Positions 22,015 through 29,617 of a stretch of DNA of 29,617 nucleotides are shown here, piece by piece (the stretch's first letter is position 1; the number at the start of each line of letters is the position of its first letter). This DNA comes from a virus. Under the pieces are notes generated by a model. The model did not search any database. It was not told the origin of the DNA and was given only the letters and a program-made list of their open reading frames with translations. The position numbers and the translations under genes are program-made. The stretch lies in IMG/VR virus record IMGVR_UViG_3300042894_002597, positions 1 to 29,617 of that record. One strand, 5' to 3'.

Positions 22015-22262
22015 ACAGCATTTCAATCAAGAGACTCGTGGTCGTTGTGATCGTGGCTTTTACAGCTGCTTTCACTTCCGTTTTCGGTGATGGCGTCAGA
22101 ACGTCTGAAGCACACGACATCTCGGAGCTGGGCGCAGTGCTGGCACTCTACGGCTCGAAGGCGGTAGCGGCGGGTGTCTCCGCTGCGGTGTCGAGTGTGC
22201 TGGCGTTCTTGACGATGCCTTTCAAGGGTGTGCAAGCGAACAGCTTGAAGGTAGGCAAATGA
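22011..22262 (+). CDS. Putative holin
   Basis: This 83-residue protein has two hydrophobic segments: residues about 8-27 (RLVVVVIVAFTAAFTSVFG) and about 48-70 (KAVAAGVSAAVSSVLAFLTM). The N-terminus is short and basic and the C-terminus polar, a layout matching small two-TM holins that form lesions in the inner membrane. It overlaps its neighbours at both ends (ATGA), placing it in a three-gene coupled run. No family motif is diagnostic for holins, so assignment rests on topology and neighbour context. The endolysin lies about 11.5 kb away on the circular map (4054-4599). Confidence 0.55.
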   Translation: MNSISIKRLVVVVIVAFTAAFTSVFGDGVRTSEAHDISELGAVLALYGSKAVAAGVSAAVSSVLAFLTMPFKGVQANSLKVGK

Positions 22263-22486
22263 ACCTGCAAAACTACAGGCTGGAGCCTAACCCTAACGTC
22301 CCCGGTGACTGGATTGTATTTGGTGATATCTACGACAATGACGGCAATCTATTGGGTACGTTTGGGCCTGATGGCACTAGCGTCTTTGCTTGGTGGGCTT
22401 TACAAGACGCGCAGTTTCAACAGAGCTATTGCAATCAATTTGCGGTGATTATGGCTCAAGAAATCGTGAATGGAACCGCTGAATAA
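22259..22486 (+). CDS. Small protein before the receptor-binding gene
   Basis: This is a 75-residue, acidic, aromatic-rich protein (NYRLEPNPNVPGDWIVFG, DNDGNLLGTFGPDG, FAWWALQDAQF). I recognise no family. The N-terminal half looks like a short beta hairpin domain and the C-terminal half a helix. It is coupled to the putative holin upstream (4-nt overlap) and to the beta-helix protein downstream (TAATG). Base use is more A/T-rich than the genome average, like the beta-helix gene that follows, suggesting the two arrived together. It may be a chaperone or accessory subunit of the downstream spike; this is inference. Confidence 0.6.
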   Translation: MNLQNYRLEPNPNVPGDWIVFGDIYDNDGNLLGTFGPDGTSVFAWWALQDAQFQQSYCNQFAVIMAQEIVNGTAE

Positions 22487-24504
22487 TGGCAACGTATTAT
22501 GTAAGGCCTGACGGCAACAATGGCAACACTGGCACTGGTCAGTCTGCTGGACAGGCGTGGCAAACACTTACCAAGGCACTAGGCGCAACAGGCATCGCAT
22601 CAGGTGACACTGTCTACATCGCTCCCGGTTCATATAATGAATCGGTGACCATCGGCATGACATCAGCCACTGCGACAACGTTTGTTATTGGTGACCCTAC
22701 AGCAGCGCAGTTTACAGGCATAACAGCAGGGCCTGTGCTTTGGACTATTTACACATCAGTCGGTGCATCGCCTACGCTGACGTCTATAATCGCCACTAGC
22801 AAGAACTTTCTATCGTTTCAAAATATAATTTTTGACGGTGGATCCGTAGCGTTTACAACAAGTACAAATTTATCATTTACAAAATGCCAATTTACAGGCA
22901 CATCCTTGACCGCTGGAAACATGTTAACGGTCACGTCTCCGACTAGTACGGCAATGAACTTAACTGTCGCGTCTTGTAGTTTTATAGGTGGATTTACACA
23001 TATTGCCTTAACTGGACAAAATGTAAGCGACAGCACCAGTATTTCTGATTGTTTATTTTTAGGAGCTAGACAAGATCAGATAAATATTACTAACATACAA
23101 ACATCATGTATTAACAATACCCATATGGTGACTGGACTTTCTGCTGGAATTTACAATACTGGCGGCAGTGTTTCATTCCCATCAACTGTTACTAATTCAT
23201 TGTTTTACAATCTTATTTTTGCAATATATTCAAATACAGCAAATGTATTGACCCAATCCTTTAATCGTATAATTGCTTGTTTTACTTCCGTAACTAATGT
23301 TGCAACGAGTGTAACAACCACAAGTACGTTTAACCACGGGCTAATACTTCCTTATTATTTGCAAAACGGATTAGGCACGTTTCAGATGTTTTCAAGTATT
23401 TCTGCAGGCCCAAACACAGCGGCAGGAACGGCAACTGGCGCACCTGCTACCGACATGTATGGCGTGACGTGGACAGGTGCAACGCCAGACACTGGCTCGG
23501 CAACCTATCGAAATATTGGTTCTGTGTCCCCTTACATACCGACCGAGCGGAACGCCTCCGCCATCACTATCGCTCCCGCCTCCACTTCACAAAGCATCGA
23601 ACTCTACCTCGGTGCTACAGGACTCACAGCCTCCACAAGCGGTCTCACAGCCCGATACAACCGCACACGCACTGCATCTGTAAGCATCACTCTAGTAGCC
23701 CGTACCATCGCTCAGGCGTGGACTTCTGGCGGCTTTGCTGAGGTTGACGCAACCAACATGCCGGGAGTCTACAGACTTGACGTTCCTGATGCTGCGCTTG
23801 CGGCTGGTGCTGACGATGTAACGATTGTTGTACGTGGTGCGTCTGGTACTAACGGTGCGGTGATGACGGTGAAGTTGAGCAGTGGTGGCTTGACGGCAGC
23901 GCAGACAGCCGCAGCAGTGTGGGATGAGCCGTACACCTCGCACACAACAGCAAGCACGTTTGGAGCACGAACACTAAAGACAACGGTCGACAATCGTCCT
24001 GTGGATGTGGGGACATCGTTCCACATCCAGTCTAATGTCCACGCGATTGTCGATTCAACAGCAGCTGCTTCCGAGCTATCTGGCGCTCTCCTTCACAACG
24101 GTACTGACTACATCTCAGCAGAACTTCTCTCGCCAGTGTCAGCAGCGACCAGCGTACACATCGGACCTTATCAACTCCTGGCTGATGGCTTAGGTGCTGA
24201 TCAGCCGCTCGATGTCAATGTCGGCACCGCCACGAGCATCGATGTCCAGGTCACTGATGCGAATGGGACAGGCATCGACATCACTGGTGCGACAGTCAGC
24301 GCGAAGGTCTACAGCTCAGCGGGTACACTCGTGGCCACATACAGTGGAACTGCGACGTATGCGGACAATGGCAGACTGTCATTCGGTTTGACGACTACGG
24401 TCACGAACACGTCTGGCACGTACACTGTAACTGTGACCAGAACAACCGGCGCGACCGACACGCAGATCTTTGGACCACTTCGACTTTATGTGAGGCCAGT
24501 ATGA
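22486..24504 (+). CDS. Right-handed beta-helix receptor-binding/tail-spike protein
   Basis: This is a 672-residue protein. Residues 1-300 begin TYYVRPDGNNGNTGTGQSA and show repeating short hydrophobic strands with N/T/S turns, the pattern of a pectate-lyase-like parallel beta-helix. Residues about 345-470 form an Ig-like tail-fibre module (GLTARYNRTRTASVSIT, GGFAEVDATNMPGVYRLDV). A linker with AAAVWDEPY follows, and residues about 560-672 end in a BppU-N-type domain. It probably recognises or depolymerises a host surface glycan. The beta-helix coding stretch (about 22800-23450) is clearly A/T-rich compared with the genome, while the rest is not, indicating module exchange. It overlaps both neighbours by 1-4 nt. 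Confidence 0.7.
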   Translation: MATYYVRPDGNNGNTGTGQSAGQAWQTLTKALGATGIASGDTVYIAPGSYNESVTIGMTSATATTFVIGDPTAAQFTGITAGPVLWTIYTSVGASPTLTSIIATSKNFLSFQNIIFDGGSVAFTTSTNLSFTKCQFTGTSLTAGNMLTVTSPTSTAMNLTVASCSFIGGFTHIALTGQNVSDSTSISDCLFLGARQDQINITNIQTSCINNTHMVTGLSAGIYNTGGSVSFPSTVTNSLFYNLIFAIYSNTANVLTQSFNRIIACFTSVTNVATSVTTTSTFNHGLILPYYLQNGLGTFQMFSSISAGPNTAAGTATGAPATDMYGVTWTGATPDTGSATYRNIGSVSPYIPTERNASAITIAPASTSQSIELYLGATGLTASTSGLTARYNRTRTASVSITLVARTIAQAWTSGGFAEVDATNMPGVYRLDVPDAALAAGADDVTIVVRGASGTNGAVMTVKLSSGGLTAAQTAAAVWDEPYTSHTTASTFGARTLKTTVDNRPVDVGTSFHIQSNVHAIVDSTAAASELSGALLHNGTDYISAELLSPVSAATSVHIGPYQLLADGLGADQPLDVNVGTATSIDVQVTDANGTGIDITGATVSAKVYSSAGTLVATYSGTATYADNGRLSFGLTTTVTNTSGTYTVTVTRTTGATDTQIFGPLRLYVRPV

Positions 24505-24857
24505 GTGTGAACATCCTTCAGATAACCGAAGATCCGGAACAGGTCACGCAAATTGCGGCCTGGACAGGAGACTGGCACACTTACGTTTTGCGCCTGGTCG
24601 ATGACAACGGCTCACCGATTGACATCACGACAGGCACTCTCGCCGCCACGTATACCAATGCCGCCACAGGCGTCGCGTATAGCTTCGTGACAGGAACAGT
24701 CACGCTCACGAAGTCTCTGTCCTCACAGGGCATTGTGACGATCCTGAACCCCGCTGCATATCCAACAGCAGCTGTCGTGCGTCTGACTTTGTCCTTTACT
24801 GTGTCGACTACGGTGCGACGCTTCGGTCCACTGCTCATCGAGGTTCTAGCACCGTGA
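24501..24857 (+). CDS. BppU-N-like small tail protein
   Basis: The 118-residue product resembles the BppU N-terminal baseplate domain family: GDWHTYVLRLVDDNGSPIDITTGTLAATY at the front (seen as consecutive blocks) and RFGPLLIEVLAP at the end, nearly the same closing pattern as in the preceding protein (FGPLRLYVRP). The similarity between the two suggests duplication or a shared attachment fold used to mount receptor-binding subunits on the baseplate. It is translationally coupled on both sides (ATGA, GTGA). Function is inferred from the family resemblance. Confidence 0.65.
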   Translation: MSVNILQITEDPEQVTQIAAWTGDWHTYVLRLVDDNGSPIDITTGTLAATYTNAATGVAYSFVTGTVTLTKSLSSQGIVTILNPAAYPTAAVVRLTLSFTVSTTVRRFGPLLIEVLAP

Positions 24858-25237
24858 CCGTCAAGGTCGACCTGTCCGGCTTCGATGACGCGGAGCAACG
24901 TTTTCGCATGCTGGCTATTTTTCTCCAGAATGCGGTGAGCGCTTCGTACACTGGAATGATCGCACTCATGACAGGCGCAAAGTCAGGACGACGCTACAAG
25001 GTCGGCGGGACAGTCTATCAAGCATCCGCGCCAGGACAAGCACCAGCGGTGCGAACAGGATTCCTGCGGACATCGATCACAATTGGCAAAGTCAACGACT
25101 ACGAATATGTGATCAGCATCGCGGCGCCTTATGGAAAGATCTTGGAGTTTCAGAAGAACAGACCGTTCGCGATACCTGCCAGCACGAAGGCATGGAATGT
25201 TTTCACAGGCGTGGTGAGGAAGTACTTCAATGGTTGA
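24854..25237 (+). CDS. HK97 gp10-like tail protein
   Basis: The 127-residue product fits the HK97 gp10-like minor capsid/tail completion family. It has an N-terminal Val-rich strand, then ASAPGQAPAVRTGFLRTSI near residues 56-74, and the C-terminal APYGKILEFQKNRPFAIPA (about 90-108), which matches the family's Y-x-x-I-x-E-F and RPF-PA pattern. These proteins join the head to the tail. It starts at GTG 24854, overlapping the previous stop (GTGA). It overlaps the next gene by 8 nt. Confidence 0.8.
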   Translation: MTVKVDLSGFDDAEQRFRMLAIFLQNAVSASYTGMIALMTGAKSGRRYKVGGTVYQASAPGQAPAVRTGFLRTSITIGKVNDYEYVISIAAPYGKILEFQKNRPFAIPASTKAWNVFTGVVRKYFNG

Positions 25238-25712
25238 ATCCTTAGTCGTTGATGAGTGGATCTATGACACACTCACAGCTGATGCAACGCTTCAGGGACT
25301 GCTGGCGGTAGACAATCGATCGCCTTCGTACCAGCAAGGTATCTATTTGTACCTCGCTCCGGAAAAGGACCCGATCAGTCTGCGACAGCCACAGGTTCCC
25401 TACATCGTTGTACGTCACACTGACGCTGGCCAGGACGACACAACGGCCATGTGTGGCGGTCGAATCCTCACGAGTTCTGTGCACCAGGTGTGGTGCTGGG
25501 ACACACAGAGTGGTGCAGTCTCGATGGCGCGTATCAAGGGCATCGTGGACCGAATCGATACACTACTAAACCGACAGACAGTAAACACGACGACTCCTGT
25601 CTTTTTCCTGAATCGCGCATCCGTCAGTTCATCTGTCGACGTGTCGCAGGATGGTCGCGTCGATAATGGCATCGCTCAGATTTACGTTGCCACAATAACA
25701 CCAGAGGTATAA
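25230..25712 (+). CDS. Tail terminator/completion protein
   Basis: The 160-residue product has the layout of tail terminator proteins of the gpU/gp17 type. It starts DEWIYDTLTADATLQGLL, then LYLAPEKDPI, VPYIVVRHTDAG, a beta-rich middle and IKGIVDRIDTLLNRQ, ending in strands. It would cap the tail tube after assembly at the tape-measure-determined length and bind the head completion proteins. GAGGAAG precedes the ATG at 25230, which overlaps the gp10-like gene. Position between gp10-like and the major tail protein agrees with the usual siphovirus order. Confidence 0.7.
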   Translation: MVESLVVDEWIYDTLTADATLQGLLAVDNRSPSYQQGIYLYLAPEKDPISLRQPQVPYIVVRHTDAGQDDTTAMCGGRILTSSVHQVWCWDTQSGAVSMARIKGIVDRIDTLLNRQTVNTTTPVFFLNRASVSSSVDVSQDGRVDNGIAQIYVATITPEV

Positions 25713-25714
25713 CT

Positions 25715-26167
25715 ATGGCCCGTCCGCTTCTCGCTAAAGATGTAACACTTACAATCACTTTCACCGCTGCCGCTTTGACTGGCGACACGATTGCACTTCC
25801 GACCACAACCGCAACATCGGTGGTTTGTCTGGCTAAGTCGTTCAGCACAACAGTCACACAGAACATGGTCAACGCCACTGCTTTGTGCGCGGTCTACGAA
25901 GCATCACTCCCAACGACACAGGCTGGTACGGTCAATATTGAACTGTACATCGATAACACTACTGGTCCTCTTTTCGTATCAAAACTCGGATTCGGTTGTG
26001 AGATCGATGTCGACCTTGATGGCGCAGCTTCCGTTGCTGGCAACGTCGTGAAGTATTTTGGTATGGTGACAGAAGCAGGGCTGTCCCTGACTCCGGAAGA
26101 AACACAGACCGAAACCGCGACCATCAAGCTTGGCGTGTCCGGCATCACTGGTCTGTCAGGATCATAA
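25715..26167 (+). CDS. Major tail tube protein
   Basis: The 150-residue, beta-rich, Thr/Ala-rich protein starts MARPLLAKDVTLTITFTAA and has a middle block VNIELYIDNTTGPLFV and an ending of TETATIKLGVSGITGL, with no cysteine-rich or enzymatic motif. It precedes the frameshifted chaperone pair and the tape measure, which is the expected place of the tube protein in siphoviruses. Good SD (AGAGG, seven bases before the ATG). Its small size and lack of an added Ig-like domain indicate a minimal tube subunit. Assignment is based on gene order and composition rather than a diagnostic motif. Confidence 0.65.
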   Translation: MARPLLAKDVTLTITFTAAALTGDTIALPTTTATSVVCLAKSFSTTVTQNMVNATALCAVYEASLPTTQAGTVNIELYIDNTTGPLFVSKLGFGCEIDVDLDGAASVAGNVVKYFGMVTEAGLSLTPEETQTETATIKLGVSGITGLSGS

Positions 26168-26168
26168 T

Positions 26169-26546
26169 TTGAGTAATTCAATCTTCGACAATATTCCTAA
26201 ATCAGAAGGTCGACCAAATCACGTAGTCGACATCGAGCGCTTTATCGGTGCGCCAGGCAGTTTCACATTTCGTGAACCGAAGGCATCCGACCTATTCCCT
26301 CGACCTGAAGTACAGAAGGCGTTGAAGATTGGATTCCCTGAGTTTCCTGACCAGATGCTCCAGATTCTGATGATCATGGCGCGCTGTTATGTGATTCAGC
26401 CTGGCGATGGTGAAATCAATCCTGGACGTCGTTTCGCACAGTTGGCTCGTGACCGCTCCGAAATATACCTCTATGTAGTCGGAGAGTTTGCGAAGGCATT
26501 CCCTATTGATATCGAAGCGGCGGTAGACGAAGTCCCAAACGACTAG
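26169..26546 (+). CDS. Tail assembly chaperone, short (zero-frame) form
   Basis: This is a 125-residue protein starting at TTG 26169, preceded by AGGA with seven bases spacing; an ATG at 26130 is in frame but would overlap the tube gene by 38 nt. It contains RFIGAPGSFTFREPKASDLFPRPEV and a helical C-terminal half (FAKAFPIDIEAAVDEV). Its position between tube protein and tape measure, together with a frameshift signal at its 3' end, identifies it as the gpG-like tail assembly chaperone that wraps the tape measure during tube assembly. No motif beyond this is diagnostic. Confidence 0.75.
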   Translation: MSNSIFDNIPKSEGRPNHVVDIERFIGAPGSFTFREPKASDLFPRPEVQKALKIGFPEFPDQMLQILMIMARCYVIQPGDGEINPGRRFAQLARDRSEIYLYVVGEFAKAFPIDIEAAVDEVPND

Positions 26547-26725
26547 GTGGGGTGGCGCAGAAGATTCTCTACACTTCGGTGAGGCATCTTAAGCGCCATC
26601 CCAGCGAGACAGATTTGACTCTGGATGAGTTCGCCGAAGTCGCATGGGCTGGTGAAGTCTGGGAAAATCAAATCGTTGAGATCGTCAAGGCCGTGATGTC
26701 GGTGCTGGCGAAAAGGACATTCTAA
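26169..26725 (+). CDS. Tail assembly chaperone, frameshifted (gpGT-like) form
   Basis: A -1 shift at CCCAAAC (26534-26540) lets ribosomes pass the TAG at 26544 and read about 61 further codons to the TAA at 26723-26725. This gives a fusion of about 185 residues. The extension includes YTSVRHLKRHPSETDLTLDEF and ends in VMSVLAKRTF. This is the conserved siphovirus GT arrangement, in which the minor longer product links tape measure and tube. The -1 frame is open from 26510 onward. A separate GTG (26552) could start a 57-residue protein instead, but the slippery site and stem-loop favour frameshifting. The final codon overlaps the tape measure start (TAATG). Confidence 0.8.
26534..26602 (+). promoter_or_regulatory. 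Programmed -1 ribosomal frameshift signal
   Basis: The slippery heptamer C CCA AAC (26534-26540) is in the zero frame. It is followed by an 8-nt spacer that includes the zero-frame TAG. Then comes a 10-bp stem, GGGGTGGCGC (26549-26558) with GCGCCATCCC (26593-26602), containing one G-U pair. Inside the loop, AAGAT/ATCTT (26561-26565/26586-26590) can add a further stem. Confidence 0.85.
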
Positions 26726-28287
26726 TGGCGCTTGGCATCTTCGATATTGTTTTCAAAATTACAGGCGCCGGTGATGCTGTTCAGTCGCTTAAGAACATCA
26801 AGACCGAAGCAAAGTCAACGGCTGACAGCCTGGACAAAACCAAAGACAGTACATCCGCCCTCGCAGGTCAGGTCAAAGGTCTACTCGTCGGTGGCGCAGT
26901 CATTGGATTCGCTAAAGGTGCACTTGATGCAGCTGCACAATATGACTCACTGACACGCGCTGTCGCGACCACTGTTACCACAACAGACGAACTCACAGCG
27001 CAGATGGGACGCCTCGAACAGATCGCCGCGCTTCCAGGCATTAACCTCGAACAATCCATTCGTGGATTCATAGGTCTTCGTTCGGTGAAGCTCACTGCTG
27101 GAGAAGCGGAATCAGCACTAAAGGGAATGGCGAACGCTATCGCTGCTACTGGTGGATCTGCTGAGACACTAGGTCAGATGACTAAAGGTCTGACCGACAT
27201 GGCTGGCAAGGCAACTGTTTCACAAGAAGAAATAAATCAGTTGGTCGAAGCCAGTGCTGTCGCAGGAAATGCCATCGAGGCGGCGTTCGGAACACGAAGT
27301 GGTGAAGCGATCTCAAAGATGGGAATCACTGGTGCTCAAGCTGTCCGGAAGATTGCAATCGAACTCACTAAACTTCCGCAAGCATCATCAGGTATCCAGA
27401 CTGCCATGGACAACATCGGTGACGCAACATACAGATTCAATGTGGCACTAGGTCAAATCATCGCATCGTTTCTATCTGCATTTGGTCCAGACATTATCAA
27501 AAGTCTAGAAGTAGCCACCAATTTGATAAAGACTATGGCCACGCAAGGCACTGCCTTAAACATAGTTATGAAGACCTTTATATTGTTAGGTGTAGCAGCG
27601 GTCCTTGTCGATGTTGCATCTAAGTTCTCCTTGGTCGCGAAGGCCATTATGGGTGCTGTCGCAGCCATGAAGGCATTGAATGTCGCGGTGATTATTGGTA
27701 AAGCAGCAGCAAACCCAGCACTCGCGGCTGCCGCTTTAGCAGCTGCTGCACTGGCCGGATTCGGTGCCTATGCCTTATTCAATGAAATCGATAAGGCACA
27801 GCAGGTCGGTAAAACCACAGTCGAAGCCACAGGTGGAGCAGCTGCGGGATTGACACCTCCTACCACGACAGGTATTGGTAAAGCAGCAGAGGCAGCTGCT
27901 GGTGCAGCAAAGTCGACCGAAGGCAAGGGCGGTGGTCTAATCAATACAATGATAGACATCGCAACATACGCAGCCAAGATGCAGGCGGCATTTGTGGACA
28001 TGGCGAAGTCGATGGAAGGTCATCTCTACGAGATCGCGAAGAACACCGGCTCCACTCGAGATCTGCTTGACCTTCGAAAACAGACATTCGGTGGCGGACG
28101 CCTGGGCGCGATCGGTGTGACAGCTTCAGAACTTGCAACCGCTGGCAACAACCCAACGAACGTCGGTGGAGTCGGCATTATTCCGCAGACGCTCATCCCT
28201 GCTTCGACCGACCTCGAGCGCGCAATGCGTAAGATGATGATTCAAGCTGGACGTCAGAACCTGGTCACTGAAATGAGAAGAATCTAA
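26725..28287 (+). CDS. Tape measure protein
   Basis: This is a 520-residue, Ala/Gly-rich helical protein with an N-terminal coiled region (LKNIKTEAKSTADSLDKTKD). It has a TP901-like core (AQYDSLTRAVATTVTTTDELT, SIRGFIGLRSVKLTAGEAESAL, ATVSQEEINQLVEASAVAG) and two or three hydrophobic stretches around residues 255-350 (FILLGVAAVLVDV, AAALAAAALAGFGAYALF). Such segments may insert in the host membrane during injection. Tape measures set tail length; 520 residues would imply a rather short to medium tail. AAGGA lies eight bases before the ATG, within the frameshifted chaperone end. Confidence 0.88.
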   Translation: MALGIFDIVFKITGAGDAVQSLKNIKTEAKSTADSLDKTKDSTSALAGQVKGLLVGGAVIGFAKGALDAAAQYDSLTRAVATTVTTTDELTAQMGRLEQIAALPGINLEQSIRGFIGLRSVKLTAGEAESALKGMANAIAATGGSAETLGQMTKGLTDMAGKATVSQEEINQLVEASAVAGNAIEAAFGTRSGEAISKMGITGAQAVRKIAIELTKLPQASSGIQTAMDNIGDATYRFNVALGQIIASFLSAFGPDIIKSLEVATNLIKTMATQGTALNIVMKTFILLGVAAVLVDVASKFSLVAKAIMGAVAAMKALNVAVIIGKAAANPALAAAALAAAALAGFGAYALFNEIDKAQQVGKTTVEATGGAAAGLTPPTTTGIGKAAEAAAGAAKSTEGKGGGLINTMIDIATYAAKMQAAFVDMAKSMEGHLYEIAKNTGSTRDLLDLRKQTFGGGRLGAIGVTASELATAGNNPTNVGGVGIIPQTLIPASTDLERAMRKMMIQAGRQNLVTEMRRI

Positions 28288-29617
28288 TGGCGACAAACTG
28301 GCCGTTACTGGTCGAGGTCGACTGTCCTGAACCACGTCCTGCTTTAGGTCGTGTGTGCGTCGGTGCTGATGGAACATCATGGGACCGACAGAACTCCACT
28401 GGATGGTTTGACAGTGTGACCATGACGGCCATGCCAGCGCCTCTTCCTGTCACTGAAGGATGGTCGACCAACTTCGCGGGACTGTATGCGCGTGTGCCAC
28501 GAAGCGCCTACACGCTCACTACAGGCAGTGTATGGAAGCAGATGGAGGTAAATGCCGCTGGCGATTACTACCTCACCGCAACGACACTCGGCACAGCAAA
28601 TGCTGAATATGTGGTTACGACTGCGTCGTATGGCGTTAATCAGGGCTGGTACATTTCCGCTTATGTCCCGAACTGGGTCGATGCTTCACCACTACCTATC
28701 CTTCGCGTTCAGTGGGGCTACGGTGGAGCGAACACAGTCGAGCTGGTGTTTCGTGCGAACGGCTCCTGCATCGTTTACAAGAATGGCATCCAAAAAGGTG
28801 TCTACGACCAGTCTGACACGAACAAGACGCCAGGACGAAGCGTCACAAGCGCGAGTGCAGTAGGACAGCGAAACATCGCGCTGATGATGATTCCGTTCAA
28901 GCGTCGCGAGCTGCTTGTGACTTCGACATTCGGCGCTAACTTCTCACACCTTTTCGAGGATGTGCTTGACACTCCTGGACAAACCATCGTGCCATCCGGC
29001 AGCTTCGCCTGGAAGGTTCCTTATGGGCGACCGACTGTGCAGATTGCACCGATTGCATATGAGACCACTGGCGTGTTCTACTCGAAGCCGATCAAGCTGC
29101 GCTATGCTCCCCCGACTGGTGCGACCTTCGTGGGAACTGTCTGGTCTGACGTGGTTGGAACATCCACCGGAAGCATCACAGAAACTGTCAGCGTGACAAC
29201 GTCAGCAGGTGGCACGTATACACCTAATGGAGTCATAGACACGGTCCGGCTCAAGCTCGAGGTCACGACACCATCGCCATACACGCGCACCTCTGGTGTG
29301 GCGGCATCGATGGCGACGTATACGCCAGCTGCAACAGCGACAGCGAACCAACCTGTGGACATCACAGAGTACATCGACGACCTGGTGCTGTCGGTCGATG
29401 AGACGTCCAGAACAACGCTGAAGATGAGCGCCAGGCGTGGAGCACTTGAGACTGCTGGAGTTCAACAGCCACAGATCACATCGGACCGTCCGATTCGTGT
29501 GGCGATCTCGAACAGCGCAACACCGACACCGGCATACATCGACATATTCCGAGGCACACTGGCGCCTCCGCAGATTCAGTATGAGCAAGCAGATCTGTCG
29601 CAGAACTTCAGCAAACT
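28287..29617 (+). CDS. Distal tail protein, N-terminal part (partial; continues at position 1)
   Basis: This is the 5' part of the 745-residue tail protein that continues through the circle junction to 1034. The frame is open to the end of the window. The first 60 residues contain NWPLLVEVDCPEPRP and a Trp-rich stretch. Residues about 95-215 look like a concanavalin-type beta sandwich (YYLTATTLGTANAEYVVTT, LVFRANGSCIVYKNGIQ, IALMMIPFKRRELLV). Further on is a Thr/Val-rich strand region. The start ATG overlaps the tape measure stop (TAATG). Position and fold impression suggest a distal tail or tail-tip subunit with a carbohydrate-binding-like sandwich; precise identity is unknown. Confidence 0.75.
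   Translation, partial: MATNWPLLVEVDCPEPRPALGRVCVGADGTSWDRQNSTGWFDSVTMTAMPAPLPVTEGWSTNFAGLYARVPRSAYTLTTGSVWKQMEVNAAGDYYLTATTLGTANAEYVVTTASYGVNQGWYISAYVPNWVDASPLPILRVQWGYGGANTVELVFRANGSCIVYKNGIQKGVYDQSDTNKTPGRSVTSASAVGQRNIALMMIPFKRRELLVTSTFGANFSHLFEDVLDTPGQTIVPSGSFAWKVPYGRPTVQIAPIAYETTGVFYSKPIKLRYAPPTGATFVGTVWSDVVGTSTGSITETVSVTTSAGGTYTPNGVIDTVRLKLEVTTPSPYTRTSGVAASMATYTPAATATANQPVDITEYIDDLVLSVDETSRTTLKMSARRGALETAGVQQPQITSDRPIRVAISNSATPTPAYIDIFRGTLAPPQIQYEQADLSQNFSK
29491..29617. repeat. Right copy of 127-bp contig-end repeat
   Basis: Identical to 1-127. Removing one copy gives the 29,490-bp circle. Confidence 0.95.

Noticed and set aside
26552-26725. Independent 57-residue gene starting at GTG
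   Set aside because: The slippery heptamer, spacer and stem make this the -1 extension of the tail chaperone; the GTG lies inside the frameshift stem.
1-29617. CRISPR arrays, tRNA genes, insertion sequences, integrase and attachment sites
   Set aside because: No regularly spaced repeats beyond the origin iterons, no cloverleaf sequence, no transposase or tyrosine/serine recombinase motifs were found by eye on either strand.

Overview
The window is a complete, circularly permuted genome of a tailed double-stranded DNA phage, assembled as a linear contig. Its first 127 bases (1-127) are repeated exactly as its last 127 (29491-29617). The open frame starting at 28287 runs off the right end and continues in phase at the left end up to 1034. 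The unit genome is therefore a 29,490-bp circle, and 127 bp looks like an assembler k-mer overlap rather than a biological terminal repeat. The gene set is that of a siphovirus-like caudovirus: HK97-fold capsid, portal, protease, gp10-like tail protein, tape measure, and a tail-chaperone frameshift. The host cannot be named. Base composition is roughly balanced, Shine-Dalgarno sites are of the AGGAG type, and a CHAP endolysin, ThyX and two probable leaderless promoters are present. No integrase, DNA polymerase, tRNA or CRISPR array was seen.

Layout. (1) 28287 through the circle junction to 3973: distal tail and fibre genes, then a hairpin and the CHAP endolysin (4054-4599). (2) A nested, apparently bidirectional terminator (4601-4675) separates this from a leftward early operon (7690 down to 4723): two small unknown proteins at its start, an ERF single-strand annealing protein, a DUF2829/Tad2-like protein, ThyX, an HNH nuclease and a 73-residue protein. 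Most of these genes overlap by a few bases. (3) A compact divergent control region (7729-7778): one 19-bp palindrome supplies the -35 boxes of both a leftward and a rightward promoter. (4) A rightward replication/regulation operon (7778-11919): Cro-like repressor, zinc-ribbon membrane protein, full-length sigma-70 factor, VRR-NUC nuclease, AEP primase and RepA-like helicase. A DUF3310 gene lies on the opposite strand within it. (5) An iteron-bearing noncoding region (11920-12243), a probable origin, followed by a leader and an SSB-like gene ending at a strong terminator. (6) A packaging and head module (12833-20775), preceded by two further DUF2829/Tad2-like proteins, one fused to an HTH region. 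(7) After another strong terminator, connector genes, a holin-like pair, an AT-rich receptor-binding module (22259-24857), tail genes, the -1 frameshifted chaperone pair and the tape measure.

The genes suggest a phage that recruits host polymerase holoenzyme functions with its own sigma factor. It would prime and unwind DNA with a split AEP/RepA pair at an iteron origin, recombine by ERF annealing, and package with an HNH-TerS-TerL set. The most unusual points are three separate Tad2-like (putative anti-Thoeris) domains including an HTH fusion, the shared-palindrome divergent switch in a genome with no visible integrase, and a textbook -1 frameshift signal.
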